A stretch of DNA of 13,760 nt, from NCBI GenBank assembly GCA_964627045.1, contig CAZVIK010000098.1, positions 1 to 13,760 on the forward strand. The letters are read 5' to 3'. How positions within the stretch are numbered: position 1 is the first letter of the stretch; every line of letters starts with the position of its first letter. The position numbers were made by a program, and so were the translations under genes. A model generated the notes under the pieces. The model made no database searches. It was not told the DNA's origin and was given only the letters and a program-made list of their open reading frames with translations. Positions 12,309-13,760 of this stretch are shown in pieces. This stretch comes from CAZVIK01 sp964627045 (GTDB taxonomy: Bacteria > Acidobacteriota > Terriglobia > Bryobacterales > Bryobacteraceae).

Positions 12309-13238
12309 ATGCAGGCAACGCGAACCCTGGCCGAAGAGATCCTGGACTTGAAGCGGGAGCGGCGCGCCATTCTGCTGGCGCACCACTACCAGGAGTCCGA
12401 AATCCAGGAGCTGGCCGATTCGATCGGCGACAGCCTGGAGTTGTCGCGCAAGGCGCTCCAGTTCGACGGCGACGTGATCGCGTTCTGCGGCGTCTGGTTC
12501 ATGGCCGAAACGGCCAAGGTGCTGAATCCCGGGAAGATCGTCGTGGTGCCGGACCGCGAGGCCGGATGCAGCCTGGTGGACGCCTGCACGGCGGAGCAGT
12601 TGCGGGCTTACCGGTTGCAGAATCCGGATCACGTCATTTGCAGCTACATCAACACGTCGGTGGACGTGAAGGCCGAAAGCGACATTCTATGCACGTCGCG
12701 CAACGCGGTGGCCGTGGTGAACTCGATTCCGCGCGAGAAGACCGTGTTGTTCCTTCCGGACCGCAACCTGGGCAACTACGTCAAGAAGGAAACGGGCCGC
12801 GAGAATCTGAAGATCTGGCAGGGGACCTGCGTGGTACACGCGACCTTCGCGGCGCGACGGCTAGCGGAAGCGCAGGCGGCGCATCCCGGGGCCAAGGTGG
12901 CCTCGCATCCGGAGTGTCCCGAAGAGGTGCTGGTGAAATCCGATTTTGTCGGCTCCACCTCGGCCATCATCGAATACTGCGTGAAGACGCCGGGCGAAGA
13001 GTTCATCGTCATGACCGAGAGCGGCGTCTCGCATTCGCTGCGCAAGCTGGCGCCGGAGAAGAAGTTCACCTTCGTGCCGAATGAGCAGTGCAATTGCAGC
13101 GAGTGCCCGTACATGAAGATGAACACGCTCGAAAAGCTGCGCGACGCGCTGCGCGACCTGAAGCCGCGGGTGGAGCTTCCGGATGAGACCATCCAGAGAG
13201 CTCTCCTGCCGCTGGAACGCATGCTGGCGGTGAAGTAG
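12309..13238 (+). CDS. nadA: Quinolinate synthase NadA
   Basis: 309 residues, the length of the short NadA class. The enzyme is a cytoplasmic [4Fe-4S] protein that condenses iminoaspartate with dihydroxyacetone phosphate into quinolinate in de novo NAD synthesis. The three cluster cysteines fit at C87 (REAGCSLVDAC), C174 (WQGTCVVHATF) and C261 (NEQCNCSECPYMKMN), spaced 87 residues each. Substrate motifs seen are AHHYQE (24-29), SIGDSLELS, FLPDRNLGNY and SHPECPEEV. The frame extends upstream to 12204 and contains an ATG at 12285, but that part lies in the repeat element and overlaps the TAAAAT hexamer, so the ATG at 12309 is preferred. nadE follows 50 bp downstream; nadB and nadC are not in the window. 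Confidence 0.93.
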   Translation: MQATRTLAEEILDLKRERRAILLAHHYQESEIQELADSIGDSLELSRKALQFDGDVIAFCGVWFMAETAKVLNPGKIVVVPDREAGCSLVDACTAEQLRAYRLQNPDHVICSYINTSVDVKAESDILCTSRNAVAVVNSIPREKTVLFLPDRNLGNYVKKETGRENLKIWQGTCVVHATFAARRLAEAQAAHPGAKVASHPECPEEVLVKSDFVGSTSAIIEYCVKTPGEEFIVMTESGVSHSLRKLAPEKKFTFVPNEQCNCSECPYMKMNTLEKLRDALRDLKPRVELPDETIQRALLPLERMLAVK

Positions 13239-13239
13239 C

Positions 13240-13264
13240 GGCGGGCGGGCGCCCCAGGCCCGCC
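13240..13264 (+). terminator. Candidate terminator hairpin after nadA
   Basis: GGCGGGC (13240-13246) and GCCCGCC (13258-13264) form a perfect 7-bp GC stem with an 11-nt loop, starting just after the TAG stop. There is no T-run. It sits between nadA and a probable promoter of nadE, so it may separate their transcripts. Confidence 0.4.
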
Positions 13265-13271
13265 GTCACCG

Positions 13272-13277
13272 TACAAT
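13272..13277 (+). promoter_or_regulatory. Candidate -10 element for nadE
   Basis: TACAAT, the best -10 match in the window, 11 nt before the ATG at 13289. The predicted transcript start would be about 5 nt from the start codon. No Shine-Dalgarno site and no -35 consensus are visible. Confidence 0.45.
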
Positions 13278-13288
13278 AGTAGTCTTCC

Positions 13289-13760
13289 ATGCGCATCGCT
13301 CTGGCTCAGATCAACACCACGGTTGGCGACCTGGCGGGGAACCTGGATCTCATCGCGCGCGCGGCGCGTCAGGGCGCGGCGGGTGGCGCGGAACTGGTGG
13401 TCTTCCCGGAACTTAGCCTGACGGGGTACCCGCCGCGGGATCTGGTTGAAAAGCCCAGTTTCCTGGAGCGCACCGAACAGCACCTGGCGCGCCTCGCCGA
13501 AGCGACGGCGGAGTTGGACGCGGCGTTGGTGGTGGGCTACGTGGGCCGCTCCTCGGCGGCGACGGGAAAGCCCGCGACCAACAGCGCGGCGGTGCTGGAG
13601 CGGGGCCGGGTGGTATTCCGGCAGAACAAGATGCTGCTGCCCACCTACGATGTGTTCGACGAAGCGCGGTATTTCGTGCCGGCCGAACAGCAGGCGTTGT
13701 GCGAAGTGCGGGGGCGGAAGATCGCGCTGACGATTTGCGAGGACGCCTGGAACGACAAGC
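13289..13760 (+). CDS. nadE: Glutamine-dependent NAD+ synthetase, N-terminal part
   Basis: The first 157 residues are visible; the gene runs off the right edge. MRIALAQINTTVGDLAGNLD is the typical start of the nitrilase-fold glutaminase domain of large NadE. The glutaminase triad is present: E41 (VVFPELSLTGYPPRDL), K114 (RQNKMLLPTYDVFDE) and C150 (LTICEDAW). This domain releases ammonia from glutamine and channels it to the C-terminal synthetase domain, which converts deamido-NAD to NAD. The GYPPRDL and YDVFDEARYF stretches are specific to NadE within the nitrilase superfamily, so a plain amidase is unlikely. Its placement after nadA groups an early and the last step of de novo NAD synthesis. 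Confidence 0.92.
   Translation, partial: MRIALAQINTTVGDLAGNLDLIARAARQGAAGGAELVVFPELSLTGYPPRDLVEKPSFLERTEQHLARLAEATAELDAALVVGYVGRSSAATGKPATNSAAVLERGRVVFRQNKMLLPTYDVFDEARYFVPAEQQALCEVRGRKIALTICEDAWNDK

Overview
The window is GC-rich bacterial chromosome with mostly strong GC bias at codon third positions. Gene content is compatible with a Bryobacterales/Solibacter-type acidobacterium, but there is no rRNA or other phylogenetic marker, so this is an inference. It holds fifteen complete genes, a 5' part of a sixteenth running off the left edge (minus strand) and a 5' part of a seventeenth running off the right edge. No tRNA, rRNA, CRISPR array, phage gene or intact transposase gene is visible.

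Left part (1-3616), surface glycan genes: a polysaccharide-deacetylase-type protein and a family 2 glycosyltransferase lie on the minus strand. Divergently on the plus strand are a GT4-type glycosyltransferase and a second GT-A type transferase. Codon use here is visibly less GC-extreme than to the right, as often seen in exchangeable glycan loci. A hairpin-rich 191-bp intergenic region (3617-3807) ends this block.

Middle part (3808-9503): recX on the minus strand diverges from a plus-strand run of a YtxH-like protein, a DUF948/YtxG-like membrane protein, a CpsB/YwqE-type PHP phosphatase and a secreted M1-like metallopeptidase. A family 2 glycosyltransferase follows. The phosphatase may act on an exopolysaccharide tyrosine kinase, which would link it in function to the glycosyltransferases, although no kinase is in view.

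Right part (9504-13760): a small membrane-anchored coiled-coil protein converges on a half-size TauE/SafE permease. Next is a tightly coupled three-gene operon (ECF sigma factor, zinc-finger anti-sigma factor, Spy/CpxP/CnrX-like periplasmic protein) in which each stop overlaps the next start as ATGA. The window ends with nadA and the start of glutamine-dependent nadE, both NAD biosynthesis genes.

The least ordinary structure is a short repeat present twice (about 9501-9638 and 12135-12251), same orientation, with terminal inverted repeats. In both copies the stop codon of the upstream gene falls at the same position at the element's left end. It looks like a non-autonomous mobile element, or a dispersed terminator-like repeat, that supplies stop codons. 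A second window-wide theme is TANNNT hexamers 6-22 nt upstream of start codons with little Shine-Dalgarno signal, suggesting short-leader or leaderless transcripts.
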